Of a stretch of 64,000 nucleotides of DNA, positions 24,289 through 34,400 are shown in pieces. Position 1 is the first letter of the stretch. Each line of letters starts with the position of its first letter. The DNA is taken from contig JACJYQ010000002.1 of assembly GCA_020636025.1 (NCBI GenBank), positions 434,001 to 498,000 of the forward strand, given 5' to 3'. The stretch is from Lewinellaceae bacterium. GTDB lineage: Bacteria > Bacteroidota > Bacteroidia > Chitinophagales > Saprospiraceae. The translations under genes and the position numbers were made by a program. Below the pieces are notes generated by a model that saw nothing but the letters and a program-made list of their open reading frames with translations, had not been told where the DNA came from and made no database searches.

Positions 24289-24540
24289 TAATGCGCAATG
24301 TATCAATGCGTAATGCAATATGGGCGATTTTGTTTGGCTTTGCAGGAGTAGAATGGCACTTATATCGTGAATTTAAACTAACAAAGTTCTAAATGGATGG
24401 TTGGAAAATGTGAGTTAATGATGCAACCAACAGAAATAATTAAAGTTTTTACTGGAACTAACCTCTGTACCTAATTGTTTTTCAACCCTATCATTACCAA
24501 TTTCGCATTGCGCATTGATACATTGCGCATTGATAAATTT
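24289..24540. repeat. AATGCG-type inverted repeat element, locus C
   Basis: The left block (24289-24319) is AATGCGCAATGTATC followed by AATGCGTAATGC; the right block (24493-24540) carries GCGCATTGATACATTGCGCA, its inverse complement. It runs from 3 bp before the mqnC start to 6 bp before the MATE start, filling the divergent gap. GTTTGGCTTTGCAGG inside resembles locus A. Otherwise the roughly 170-bp interior shows nothing recognisable. Confidence 0.7.
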
Positions 24541-24545
24541 TTTTT

Positions 24546-25979
24546 GTGGAAGAACACCAACCCTCTGTGACAAACGTTTCGCACGACAATCGATTTCGGC
24601 GATACTGGCAAATTATCTGGCAAGCCATCAATGGTGAAGAGCAAAGCTACACCACGGGCAGCATAGACCGCGCGATCGTATTGCTTTCCATTCCCATGAT
24701 CCTTGAAATGGCCATGGAATCACTGTTTGCGGTGGTGGATATATTTTTTGTATCTAAGATCGGTTCCGAGGCCATAGCTACGGTAGGACTTACCGAATCT
24801 GTACTTACGTTGATATATTCACTTGCCATTGGTTTGAGCGCTGCAGCCACGGCCATGGTATCCAGGCGAATAGGGGAAGGGAATCGCGATGCGGCGGCCC
24901 GCGCAGGGGCACAAGTGATCCTCATCGCGGTAATCCTGTCGGTGCTGATTGCTGTTCCGGGGTATTTTTATGCTGAGGATATTTTAACTTTCATGGCCAG
25001 CGATGAAAGTGTGTCGTCGGTGGGGTACAAGTTTACGCGGCTGTTGCTTACTTGCAATCTGCCCATTTTGCTGCTTTGGATGTTGAACGGCATTTTGCGT
25101 GGCGCAGGAGATGCCGCCACGGCCATGCGGGCTTTGTGGATCGCCAACATTGTGAACATTGTGCTTTGTCCGGTTTTCATTTTTGGTTTTGGCCCAATAC
25201 CGGCTTTCGGCGTGCTTGGAAGTGGCATTGCCACCACCATTGGTCGCTCAAGCGGGGTAATCTACCAGTTGTGGAATTTGTTTGAGGTAGGAAAGATTGT
25301 GAAGTTGCGCTGGGCCATGTTGCGGCCTCAATTAAACATCATCAGCACCTTGCTTCGCATTGCTTCGGGAAGCACCGGACAGTATCTGATTGCTTCTGCC
25401 AGCTGGATATTTATGATCTACATTCTGGGTCAAATAAGCAAAGAGGTTGTGGCAGGCTACACCGTGGCGATCCGCATCATCATATTCACCATATTACCCT
25501 GTTGGGGAATGGCCAATGCTGCGGCTACCCTGGTGGGTCAGAACCTGGGAGCCGGACAACCCGACAGGGCCGAAAAATCGGCTTGGCGCGCTGGATTTTT
25601 CAATATGATTTTTATGCTGGTGATCAGCGCCTTATATCTGATCTTTGCGCCGTTCCTGATCGGTATTTTCACTACGGAGCCTGTTTCTTTGCATGCCGGG
25701 ATTCTAGCCTTGCGCATACTGGGAGGCGGATATATATTTTTCGGATGGGGGATGATCATTTCACAGGCAATTAACGGTGCAGGAGACACGGGTACACCCA
25801 CAATGCTTAATTTTATCTTTTTCTGGTTAATAGAAACACCGCTTGCCTGGTTGTTGGCACTTTATCTGAACTGGGGACAATTAGGCGTTTATTGGAGCGT
25901 GATCATTGCTGAATCACTGATGGCGGTGGCGGCGATCTGGGTGTTTAAGAGAGGACGTTGGAAGTTGGTAAAAGTGTAA
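24546..25979 (+). CDS. MATE-family efflux transporter
   Basis: A 477-aa polytopic protein with about twelve transmembrane helices. The start is a GTG at 24546 directly after a run of T; the next in-frame Met is too far in, so GTG is accepted. The N-lobe begins SIPMILEMAMESLFAVVDIFF, and paired segments such as GAGDAATAMRALWIANIVNI and GAGDTGTPTMLNFIFFW in the two lobes are the standard MATE hallmark. MATE proteins export cationic drugs or other organic compounds in exchange for Na+ or H+. Substrate not predictable. The promoter must lie within repeat locus C. The HflX gene follows 79 bp on. Confidence 0.93.
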   Translation: MEEHQPSVTNVSHDNRFRRYWQIIWQAINGEEQSYTTGSIDRAIVLLSIPMILEMAMESLFAVVDIFFVSKIGSEAIATVGLTESVLTLIYSLAIGLSAAATAMVSRRIGEGNRDAAARAGAQVILIAVILSVLIAVPGYFYAEDILTFMASDESVSSVGYKFTRLLLTCNLPILLLWMLNGILRGAGDAATAMRALWIANIVNIVLCPVFIFGFGPIPAFGVLGSGIATTIGRSSGVIYQLWNLFEVGKIVKLRWAMLRPQLNIISTLLRIASGSTGQYLIASASWIFMIYILGQISKEVVAGYTVAIRIIIFTILPCWGMANAAATLVGQNLGAGQPDRAEKSAWRAGFFNMIFMLVISALYLIFAPFLIGIFTTEPVSLHAGILALRILGGGYIFFGWGMIISQAINGAGDTGTPTMLNFIFFWLIETPLAWLLALYLNWGQLGVYWSVIIAESLMAVAAIWVFKRGRWKLVKV

Positions 25980-26018
25980 GGGTCTGTAGATTTGTTTCAT
26001 TTAGAAATCAGGTGTATT

Positions 26019-26052
26019 AATCACAAAATCATGTAAATCACCTGAATCAAGG
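26019..26052. repeat. solo TGATTTGTGTGATTT-type repeat before hflX
   Basis: Read on the minus strand it is CCTTGATTCAGGTGATTTA followed by CATGATTTTGTGATT, matching the GxxExxY cassette ends at roughly 27 of 34 positions. It ends 6 bp before the hflX start codon. There is no partner repeat and no gene. Confidence 0.55.
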
Positions 26053-26058
26053 TAAATT

Positions 26059-27267
26059 ATGGCAAAAGAATGGACGCTGGGTGAAAAGACCAGCGGATTA
26101 AAAAAGGAAACGGAATACGCAGTGCTGGTGAGTGTGATCACACCGGCCATCGGCGAAACGCAGGCGCAGGAATACCTGGACGAGCTGGAGTTTCTGGCAG
26201 ATACTGCCGGAGCGGAAACCATCAAGCGATTTACGCAGCGGCTTCAGCATCCGGAGCAGCGAACCTTTGTGGGTAGCGGAAAGGTGAAAGAAATACGCGA
26301 GTACCTGGATCGCCACGATGAAGTTACCATGGTGATCTTCGATGATGATCTTTCAGGAAAACAAACCAATAACCTGGAAGAAGCGCTGAAGGTAAAGATC
26401 GTGGATCGCTCTTCGCTCATACTCGACATATTTGCCAACCGCGCTCAAACCGCCCAGGCAAAAACACAAGTGGAGCTTGCCCAAATGAAATACCTGCTTC
26501 CCCGCTTGCGTGGTTTGTGGACGCACCTTGAGCGACAAGCCGGTGGCATTGGCACCAGAGGTCCGGGTGAAACGCAGATTGAAACCGACCGCCGTATCGT
26601 GCAATACCGCATGAAAATTCTGGAAGAACGACTGAAGGAAATTGACAAGCAAAACCAGACCCAACGAAAAACCCGCGGCCAGATGGTACGTGTAGCATTA
26701 GTAGGGTATACCAATGTGGGGAAAAGCACTTTGCTAAACCTTCTTTCCAAAGCAGAAGTACTGGCGGAGAACAAGTTGTTTGCAACCCTGGATACTACAG
26801 TTCGGAAAGTGGTTTTTGGCACCATGCCTTTTTTGCTTTCCGACACGGTTGGGTTTATCCGGAAATTGCCGCACCATTTGGTGGAGAGTTTCAAAAGCAC
26901 GCTGGATGAAGTCCGCGAAAGCGACATTCTGCTGCATGTGGTGGACATTGCACACCCGCAGTTTGAAGACCACATCAAAACGGTACAGAAAACACTACAG
27001 GAACTGGGCGCTTCCGAAAAACCTACGTTGATGGTGTACAACAAGATTGATCTCTACCGCGAGCGCTATTTCGACGACCTGCTAACCAAGCAGGAACGCG
27101 CCGATATTGAAACTGAATTACAGGAAAAACTGGGAAGCAATTACGGGGAGTGTGTGTTTGTATCTGCTCACTCCAAAGAAGGCATCGAACAGTTGCGCGA
27201 TCGCATGACCCGGATCATCAAGGAGTGTTATGTGGTGCGGTACCCGCATCAGGTGAAAGGGTGGTAG
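26059..27267 (+). CDS. hflX: GTPase HflX, ribosome-associated
   Basis: A 402-aa GTPase. The N-terminal glycine-rich HflX domain (about 20-195) ends with the signature GGIGTRGPGETQIETDRR (162-179), and a coiled-coil linker (about 180-205) leads to the G domain: G1 GYTNVGKS (216-223), G3 DTVGF (262-266), G4 NKID near 325. HflX splits stalled 70S ribosomes, notably under heat stress. Length is normal and all G motifs are intact. The start ATG follows a solo repeat; the stop is followed directly by the GAATTAT tandem array. Confidence 0.97.
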   Translation: MAKEWTLGEKTSGLKKETEYAVLVSVITPAIGETQAQEYLDELEFLADTAGAETIKRFTQRLQHPEQRTFVGSGKVKEIREYLDRHDEVTMVIFDDDLSGKQTNNLEEALKVKIVDRSSLILDIFANRAQTAQAKTQVELAQMKYLLPRLRGLWTHLERQAGGIGTRGPGETQIETDRRIVQYRMKILEERLKEIDKQNQTQRKTRGQMVRVALVGYTNVGKSTLLNLLSKAEVLAENKLFATLDTTVRKVVFGTMPFLLSDTVGFIRKLPHHLVESFKSTLDEVRESDILLHVVDIAHPQFEDHIKTVQKTLQELGASEKPTLMVYNKIDLYRERYFDDLLTKQERADIETELQEKLGSNYGECVFVSAHSKEGIEQLRDRMTRIIKECYVVRYPHQVKGW

Positions 27268-27269
27268 GT

Positions 27270-27339
27270 GAATTATGAATTATGAATTATGAATTATGAA
27301 TTATGAATTATGAATTATGAATTATGAATTATGAATTAT
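27270..27339. repeat. tandem array of ten GAATTAT units
   Basis: Ten exact 7-bp copies starting 3 bp after the hflX stop codon. Exact unit identity points to recent slippage-type expansion. Copy number is likely to vary between strains. It ends 24 bp before the start codon of the next gene, so array length could affect that gene's expression. Confidence 0.95.
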
Positions 27340-27362
27340 TTCTAATTATGAGAGTTTATTAA

Positions 27363-27908
27363 GTGAAGAAATTTCTCAAATCTGTCTTTTTGATTATTCT
27401 GATCCTGGTAGTCTTTAGAGGACCTGTTTATAGACTTTTTATCAACTATAAAAATATTGGAACCAGAGAAAAAATAGAGATTACCAATCAGGAGCTCATA
27501 AAACTTATTAATGCTAAATCTGCCAACAGACATATTGATGCTGAAGCAGTGGCTGATATTGCCAACCAAATGGCAAAAGACGAATTGAGCTTTACCTGGG
27601 GAAATGCTTCAAACAATCCCAACGAACTTATCATTTCCCATAAAGCAAATTGTATAGGTTACTCCGCCACGTTCAACTCGATCGCCAATTACCTGATCGC
27701 TAAAAATGGTTTGGAAAGCGAAATCCAGACAAGACACATAATTGGTAAACTTTATTTTTGGGGAATCGACGTGCATCAACTCTTCAGCAACCCGTTTTTT
27801 AAGGATCACGATTTCAACCAGATACGGGATCTGAAAACGGGAAAGACGATTTCTATCGATCCGAGTATTGGGGATTATCTTTGGATTGACGAAGTTTCAG
27901 CTGAATAA
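27363..27908 (+). CDS. membrane-anchored transglutaminase-like protein
   Basis: A 181-aa protein with a GTG start and an N-terminal hydrophobic segment (about 7-20) that anchors or exports it. The remainder has a plausible transglutaminase-like Cys-His-Asp set: Cys97 in HKANCIGYSATFN, His149 in KDHDFNQIRDLKTGK and Asp166 in SIDPSIGDY. Such proteins include proteases, deamidases and amidases; activity and substrate are unknown. It is small, lacking extra domains. Its 3' end overlaps the convergent SRPBCC gene by 34 bp. Start choice is uncertain because the GAATTAT array sits just upstream. Confidence 0.6.
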   Translation: MKKFLKSVFLIILILVVFRGPVYRLFINYKNIGTREKIEITNQELIKLINAKSANRHIDAEAVADIANQMAKDELSFTWGNASNNPNELIISHKANCIGYSATFNSIANYLIAKNGLESEIQTRHIIGKLYFWGIDVHQLFSNPFFKDHDFNQIRDLKTGKTISIDPSIGDYLWIDEVSAE

Positions 27909-28423
27909 TATACAAAATCCGATATCCGACATTCAATTTGATTTATTTCGGATTTCGCGATATCGGAGATAAACAACTTATCCAGCGCTATACGACGGTA
28001 GGCAAAAATGTCTTTCAACTGCCGTTTAACAAACAAAGCTTGCGCGATCCTCCCGAAGACTCCCAGCGGTAGTTTGTAGTGAATCAAATCTGTCATTTCC
28101 ACGCCGCCTTCCACTTCTTTTAGAAAGTGCTTATGATGCCAGAAGGCATAAGGTCCAAAGCGCTGTTCATCCACAAAATACTTTCGGGGAACAACCTGGG
28201 TAATTTCCGTTACCCAGTGTATCTTAATTCCGAGTAGAGGCGAAACATAGTACTCGATGATTTGCCCCGGGTACATTTCTTTTAGTTCTTCTGCGGGGGT
28301 TAAAACATCAAAACCCATGTGTGGCGGGGTGATCTTTGCCAGGTTTTGAGGTGAGCTTATAAACCCCCAGGCTGTTTCCAGGTCTGTGTTCAGAAATTGA
28401 GTTGTTTTTATGGTGTACAGCAT
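27875..28423 (-). CDS. SRPBCC (START-like) ligand-binding protein
   Basis: A 182-aa protein with the SRPBCC pattern: MLYTIKTTQFLNTDLETAWGFISSPQNLAKITPPHMGF at the start, GIKIHWVTEITQV in the middle, FGPYAFWHHKHFLKEVEGGVEMTDLIHYKLPLG and then a long C-terminal helix. This helix-grip fold binds hydrophobic ligands. The N-terminal pattern matches the subgroup found in cell-division-inhibitor-like fusion proteins, where the ligand is unknown. The last 20 residues (from about 160) are unlike the family and coincide with the overlap with the convergent gene, so the stop may have moved. Confidence 0.85.
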   Translation of the reverse strand: MLYTIKTTQFLNTDLETAWGFISSPQNLAKITPPHMGFDVLTPAEELKEMYPGQIIEYYVSPLLGIKIHWVTEITQVVPRKYFVDEQRFGPYAFWHHKHFLKEVEGGVEMTDLIHYKLPLGVFGRIAQALFVKRQLKDIFAYRRIALDKLFISDIAKSEINQIECRISDFVYYSAETSSIQR

Positions 28424-28586
28424 TCTGTTGTAAGGTTTTCAATTTGGCCTCCTAAACAGACATTTTGGGCTTTTGTTTGATCAGTATGATGTCCATTTCG
28501 GCAGTTGGTTCAGGTTTTTTTTGTTACTTGGGCATGAAAACAATATCGGCAGTCTAGATCAGGTCTGCCAACAACTCTCCTCCAAC

Positions 28587-29819
28587 ATGAAAATTAACAG
28601 AATCGCCCGTAGGATCGGGACTGTATCCTTATTCCTTTTATTGCTTACCTGGAAGGCCTTTCCTCAAGGCATCCATCCCCAAAACCTCTTCGATGCAGGG
28701 CTTAACATTGCCTATATGGATGGCCATCTCGCCAAAGGAGCCCAACAATCTGAAGCACCTATCTGGGCCGGAAATGCTTCTGCCGAGTGGCTGAGTAGCT
28801 GGACACCCGGTATGGTAACACCCATTAGTCCGGATCTGGACAATCCGGTGGTAGCGCATAATGCCATGCTGGCAGAAATGACCAAAATGCCTCCATGTTC
28901 CCAGCCATATTTCAATCTTCGGCTGAGTATTTATAAGCTCGGATATGCTATGGGTCATGCTGTAGTGGAAACCGGCTATGATTGCAGTTCATGCCTGAAA
29001 ACGGAAATGCAAAAAGCGTCTATTGAGCTGCGGACTATAGGGCAATTTTTATCAAATAATGTCTGGCAGGATCTTTCAACTGAATTGAACAACAATGCCC
29101 AAGGCCTGGAAATCGGCTTACAGGGAGAATTGGCTGCCCAGCAAAATGCTGGCAGGTTTGGCTATTTGCAATCGGTTTTGGACAGGCTTAATCAGCTTTT
29201 ACCTGACGACCTGATTCTATGCAAGGAAAAATCCGAACAAGAAGAAACACAGGCAGAAACAAATTCGGGCGAGCTGAAAAAACAGAAAAGAAGAAACCGG
29301 AAAACGGTGTTGATGGGTGGCAGCACGGTTGCGCGATTAATCGGTGATTCGGGTACCAACTCACAAACCGGAAAAGGCTTTTTTGTTGGTCTGGAAGTGC
29401 AGCTGGGCAAACCTGTGTTTTTTAATGGAGGCGTAGATTTTTTCCGAAACTCAGCAGGCAAAGAGTACTTTGTTCTCGTTCCCGGACAAATTGCGGATCC
29501 CGCAAACTATATGCAGTCATTCCGAATCGATTTGGGCCTGGGTGCATACCTGCTCGATCAGAAGGATCTGAGCATCTGCACATTCGCCAATCTGCGGATA
29601 ATGACCAGCACATCGATTGGCGGAAAATATAGTTCATACGGAGTTATGGATGTACAGGACACGCCGCTGAATCTGAATGTTGGAACAAGAGTGAACATCA
29701 AATTCCTGACGGTACATCTTTCCTATGACCATGGGCTTACGCCTATGCTGATCAATTTTAGTACGAAGGAGGAATTCAGGTACAGGATCTGGCATTTTGG
29801 GCTTGGGTTTAATATATAA
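28587..29819 (+). CDS. outer-membrane beta-barrel-like protein, unknown
   Basis: A 410-aa exported protein; ATG at 28587 is chosen because it opens a signal peptide (MKINRIARRIGTVSLFLLLL, cut near FPQG). The N-terminal half (about 30-215) is helical, with a GYDCSSCLKTEMQKAS segment holding a CxxC motif. A charged linker (KSEQEETQAETNSGELKKQKRRNRK) leads to a C-terminal half of alternating strands ending FRYRIWHFGLGFNI, the usual close of an outer-membrane barrel. I do not recognise the family. It lies only 48 bp before the lipase gene on the same strand, so it may belong to the large cluster as its outer-membrane part. Confidence 0.65.
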   Translation: MKINRIARRIGTVSLFLLLLTWKAFPQGIHPQNLFDAGLNIAYMDGHLAKGAQQSEAPIWAGNASAEWLSSWTPGMVTPISPDLDNPVVAHNAMLAEMTKMPPCSQPYFNLRLSIYKLGYAMGHAVVETGYDCSSCLKTEMQKASIELRTIGQFLSNNVWQDLSTELNNNAQGLEIGLQGELAAQQNAGRFGYLQSVLDRLNQLLPDDLILCKEKSEQEETQAETNSGELKKQKRRNRKTVLMGGSTVARLIGDSGTNSQTGKGFFVGLEVQLGKPVFFNGGVDFFRNSAGKEYFVLVPGQIADPANYMQSFRIDLGLGAYLLDQKDLSICTFANLRIMTSTSIGGKYSSYGVMDVQDTPLNLNVGTRVNIKFLTVHLSYDHGLTPMLINFSTKEEFRYRIWHFGLGFNI

Positions 29820-29867
29820 ATAAAGGAATTTAATAATTGAATTGCAAAAACCTTGAACTATTGAAAT

Positions 29868-31421
29868 ATGTATAACGAATTGGTTTACCACCTGGATCTA
29901 TGTACGCTTTCATACCATTTGTATGCGCAGACATTGGTTTGGCCTTTTGATCCATTTTATGAGGCAATTTCTAAACGTGGAACAAGCCGGCGGTATAATT
30001 TTATGAATCAGGTTAGAAATAGAGAAATAGATGGGAGCAAATTCAACAAAAACTTGGACCCCATAAAATTCCTGTATGATCATTTTGATCCATGTTTGCG
30101 GGCAGTCCATCGTGCAGAATTTGATGACTGGCAGTTGTTTCTGCCTCAGCCGAGGATCATAGAAAACATTACCAAACTGTATTTAGAGGACAACGATACA
30201 CCATTGAAAAGTTATAGAGACCGTGAAAAGCGGTTAGATTTTTATCTGTTTTTTGGTAAAACAGGAATTACAAAAGATGAAAGTGGTAATAATAGTTACA
30301 TGGGCTTTGTCATTCATGAACAGACAAATCCAGATGACCCTGGTGTTGTCAGGATTGTTTTTCGAGGAAGTAGAAGTGGATATGCCGAAAGAAATATTGT
30401 TGAAGGAAATAAAAGTCCGGATTGGGAAACTGATCTTCAAATTAAACTAAAATCACATGAGCCGGACATTTGTGCAATTCCATTTTCTATGGTTCCCACA
30501 GGATTTGCGAAATCCCTGATTTCCTGTTGGCCAAGCCTCTATAGTGTACTTCGTAAAATACATGAAAGAAACAACAGCATGCCTCCGGACGCAATCACAA
30601 TCGCAGGACACAGCCTTGGCGGAGCATTAGGGTTGCAATTTGCCTGTGCGATGACTTCTGGTAATATGTTAGATAATGATGGGGCGGTTAGTACCTGGGG
30701 GTGGGATTGGCATAATAAAATGAGCGTGTATACATATGGGGCACCACCTGCAGGAAACATACATTTTAAAAATGCTTGTAATGCAAAATTTCATACAGAA
30801 AGGATTTGGGTGTCAAATGATCCTATTGTAATCGGAGCCGGGAAATATTACCGATATCTTGACCATGTTGGTACAGAAACTATGCTGGAAGATTCCGGAG
30901 GGTTAATGTTGCCGCACAACTTACAAATTATTCGTTGGCGCTTATTAGAGCATCTCAAAAAGTATAATGATGACCAGTTGGTACAAAATACACCTGACTA
31001 TGCCTTATTAGGCAGTGAACCTTCATCTTCAAAAGATAAAATAAAAAAATTATCATTTTCTAATGGCTATTGGCAAAAATTTATATCGCTGGAAGAAGTG
31101 ACTAAGGTTTTAATAAATCATGGTTGGGATTTTTATTTAGGAAGAGATGATTTGAGAATTGAGGCCACTAATTATTTGGATTGCCTTATTGAAACATTAA
31201 AACAAACGGGCTCTTATCACAATATACTAATGAGTGAGGAAGACAGATCTGCGAGAGCCAGGCACATTGATGATTTTTCAATTGACCTTGTTGAACACAA
31301 AGATTTTATACCTACATACCCTTTTAGCAAAGACAATAGAATTGCTACCAATTTCATCGAAATTTTATTAAAGGATATAAAATTCTTCTATGAAAAGTTT
31401 GTTGAACCTAGGGCTAATTAA
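29868..31421 (+). CDS. class 3 (fungal-type) lipase-like protein, first gene of large cluster
   Basis: A 517-aa protein without signal peptide or membrane segment. The core (about 120-345) has the class 3 lipase order: VVRIVFRGSRSG (160-171), nucleophile elbow TIAGHSLGGALG with Ser249, and NDPIVIG with a likely catalytic Asp near 318; the YLDHVG histidine follows. About 115 residues before and 170 after the core are not recognised. Class 3 lipases cleave acylglycerols or phospholipids. The gene is visibly richer in A/T than the genes that follow. It starts the five-gene plus-strand run, 11 bp before the DUF6603 gene, and could be the enzymatic effector of that assembly. Confidence 0.75.
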   Translation: MYNELVYHLDLCTLSYHLYAQTLVWPFDPFYEAISKRGTSRRYNFMNQVRNREIDGSKFNKNLDPIKFLYDHFDPCLRAVHRAEFDDWQLFLPQPRIIENITKLYLEDNDTPLKSYRDREKRLDFYLFFGKTGITKDESGNNSYMGFVIHEQTNPDDPGVVRIVFRGSRSGYAERNIVEGNKSPDWETDLQIKLKSHEPDICAIPFSMVPTGFAKSLISCWPSLYSVLRKIHERNNSMPPDAITIAGHSLGGALGLQFACAMTSGNMLDNDGAVSTWGWDWHNKMSVYTYGAPPAGNIHFKNACNAKFHTERIWVSNDPIVIGAGKYYRYLDHVGTETMLEDSGGLMLPHNLQIIRWRLLEHLKKYNDDQLVQNTPDYALLGSEPSSSKDKIKKLSFSNGYWQKFISLEEVTKVLINHGWDFYLGRDDLRIEATNYLDCLIETLKQTGSYHNILMSEEDRSARARHIDDFSIDLVEHKDFIPTYPFSKDNRIATNFIEILLKDIKFFYEKFVEPRAN

Positions 31422-31432
31422 AGACAAGCAAT

Positions 31433-34400
31433 ATGTCAAACATCAATTCTCCTTCAAGCCTTAGGTTTGCGGAAAATAATCAAGTTGCAATACTCGAACT
31501 CGAAAATGAACTGCACCTGGATCTGTCCAGGCTGATTTATGGCAGCAATGCCAGCGAAATTGCATTTTCAAATGTTGTTATTGATCGCGACGAAACCGGA
31601 TTGATCACCTTCAAGGGAAATTTACACAACTCGATTGTATTACCCAATGCTCAAGTCTTCTGCATGTTATTTGACTATCAGAATACACAGCAGCTGGTTT
31701 GTCAGTTAATTTGTAACAACACTTCTTCCTTATCCTTTCCAAAGTTAATAGAAAAACTTGGCGGGGGTTCTTTAGAAGATGATGTGAATAGTGCAGAGTT
31801 AATTGAATTGTATTGCCAAAGACTGGATTTTTTCAATTACCCAAATGATAAAGACAACCAACAAGTTGAATTTTTATATTCATCCCTTCCGATAAGCGCC
31901 GATATATTGTCATTTATTGAGGGGTTCATCTTTGACTCTCCTTTCCTTAAGGAAGGATTAACCAAAGGTCTTCACTCATCGTTTTGCCTAAAACCGCTAC
32001 TATTTTTAAAAGGAGAAGATCAACCTCTTGAAAAACTCGATCGCAATCAGGAAGTCGTTGAAATTCCACAGGATTCGCTTTCTGTTACGCTGAATACGTT
32101 TTTTTCAGATCTATTAGTTGAAGACGGTTCAACCAATATTCTTTCGGTTCATGAAGAGCCTTTATTGAATGGTTATTTCTATCGCAATGATAACTCGATC
32201 CACTTCCAGCTACAACCAGGCTTTTCCAGCGATTGGGAGGCCGGCCCACTGAAAGCGCAGGGCATGTCTTTAGGCCTTGATTTTCCAATCACTGAAGAAG
32301 CACTTTATCCAAATATTGCCGCCTCCGGATCCATTGAACTCCAACCAAACCCGGATTACCCTTTTCTTCCGCCCGGCGTTTTTTCTTTCCGGGGAAGTAT
32401 GGATCCCTACTGGGGTAGTTTCTATTTGAATGTTGGATTGGAAAAGAACAATCTTCAAAAGGACAGCCTGCCCTTTGAACAGGAATCCGGCTGGGGCACT
32501 TTGATGGCGCTTATCCCCATCAGAAAAATTGAAATGGGAATGTATGCCTCTCTGTCAGACAAATCTGTACAGGCACTCGAATGGAAAATTCAGGGAGAAA
32601 CCTTTCACCTTTTCGAGGATCGTATTCGTCTGACACCCGCCCTGGAAATTGTTATTGAAGCACCATTCAACAAGGACGAGCGGGAAGTCTCCGCCACACT
32701 GGAAGGCGTTGCTGAAATCGGTACCGACCTGAAACTACTATGCGCAGTTTCCTATCCGGATCCATACCTGCACTTTGAATTGCTGGAGCCAGTCACGACC
32801 TCTTCTCTTATTGAATTGTTTTTTGAGGATGTTGCCATCCCCGGCCCATTGAATTTCAGTCTGGAGGAATTCGAAATGGACTATGGTTTTGAAAACTCTG
32901 ATTTTTCCCTGCGCGCCAAAGTGGCAAGTGAGCACTGGAAATATTCCATTGGGAACTTCGATATGCAACTCACCGATCTGGAGCTGTATGTGGCGAAAAG
33001 TGGGGAATACAATGAATTTGGACTTCAGGCAAATACACAATTGGGTGACGTAGAAGTATTCCTTCGCGGCGACTACAACAAAGACAGCGGCTGGGCGCTC
33101 AACACATTTACCAGTCAGGAAATAAAGCTGAATCAATGGCTAATGGATATTTCCCGGGGTGACCTTCAGCTGCCTAAAGCGCTGGCAAATGCGGCCATTT
33201 CACATTTTAGCCTGTATTATCAAACCGGAACAGGGAATATGGATGTTTCCGCGGGCATTAAAAATGCGGTGAAGCTGGATTTTGGCAAGATCTCCCTGAA
33301 TTTGGATGAACTGCGTTTTTCCCTTCAGAAGTCCGAACAGATAAAAGCCGAAGTATATGGCAGAACCAGTCTGAATGTGGGTGCAGGCAAGCCGAGGGGA
33401 CTCGGATTCGAAGTTACTTTAACCTACGAGTCAGCCCCCAAAGCCTTGCCCGATCAGATTGAAAACAAAAAAAAGACAAACGAGACGGCACCGGAAAGCA
33501 AGTTTTTACTTTACGGCCGTCTGTTGGGGAGTAACACAGAGAAGTCTACAACTGTAGAGATTGGGGAAATCGTCAGCTGGATTTTTAGTAAAACTAAAGT
33601 ACAACCTGTCTTGCCGGATGCATTGAAGGGTGTAGAGCTGAAAGATGTTTTTATAAAAGCAAACACAGCAGATAAATCATTTGAGATCGGAGGTAAGTGC
33701 GACTTCAAGATGGATGGGCTGTCTGGCGAAATTGACCTAGGACTTAAAGTGTCCGGAACAGAAACAGAAGTACACGGAATCCTGACCCTTAAAGAGGATA
33801 AAACAGGTGATCCTTTTGTTTTTGCACTCAACTTCGATAAGGAAAAAGATTCTAAATATCTGTTTGCGCAGTATAAGGGCCACCTGACACTGCAACGAAT
33901 TGTAGGCGTATTTGATCCGGAGGCAAGTTCGGCAATCCCTGCCTGGCTAAGCCCTTCTCTGGATGAGGTGTTTTTCCTGTTATACAAGCAGGATGGTTCT
34001 GACAAATGGGCAATTCTGATGGGAATGGATATGGATTTGATGTCGGATGGCGGCCTTGACCTAAATGAACTGCCATTTATTGGAATGTATTTGCCAGGAG
34101 GAGATGAGGGTAAGCTGGGCTTGAAGGTTAAATTCTCCTACGCCAGCCAGGAGGTTAAATACGACAAGGACGACAAGAAAAATCAGGTCGCGAAAGTAAA
34201 CCAAAAGCTATCGGGTTTTGGCAGCGAATACCAGTTGCCGGCTAATGCTACTCGTTCCTCAGGCATGAAAATAGAGCCGGACCTGACTCTTCCGGCACTA
34301 GGCCTGAACAAAGGAGAGTCTGCATTGCCGGCATCGGATGATGGTAAAGAGCTGGAAAACTCCAGCGATCTTAAAAAAACAGATTGGAAGGAGGTGCGCA

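Noticed and set aside
22941..24540. AATGCG repeats as CRISPR or as insertion-sequence ends
   Set aside because: Spacing is irregular, there are no constant-length spacers, and no transposase frame lies between or near the arms.
27270..27339. CRISPR array
   Set aside because: Seven-bp units without spacers form a simple tandem repeat; no cas genes are in the window.
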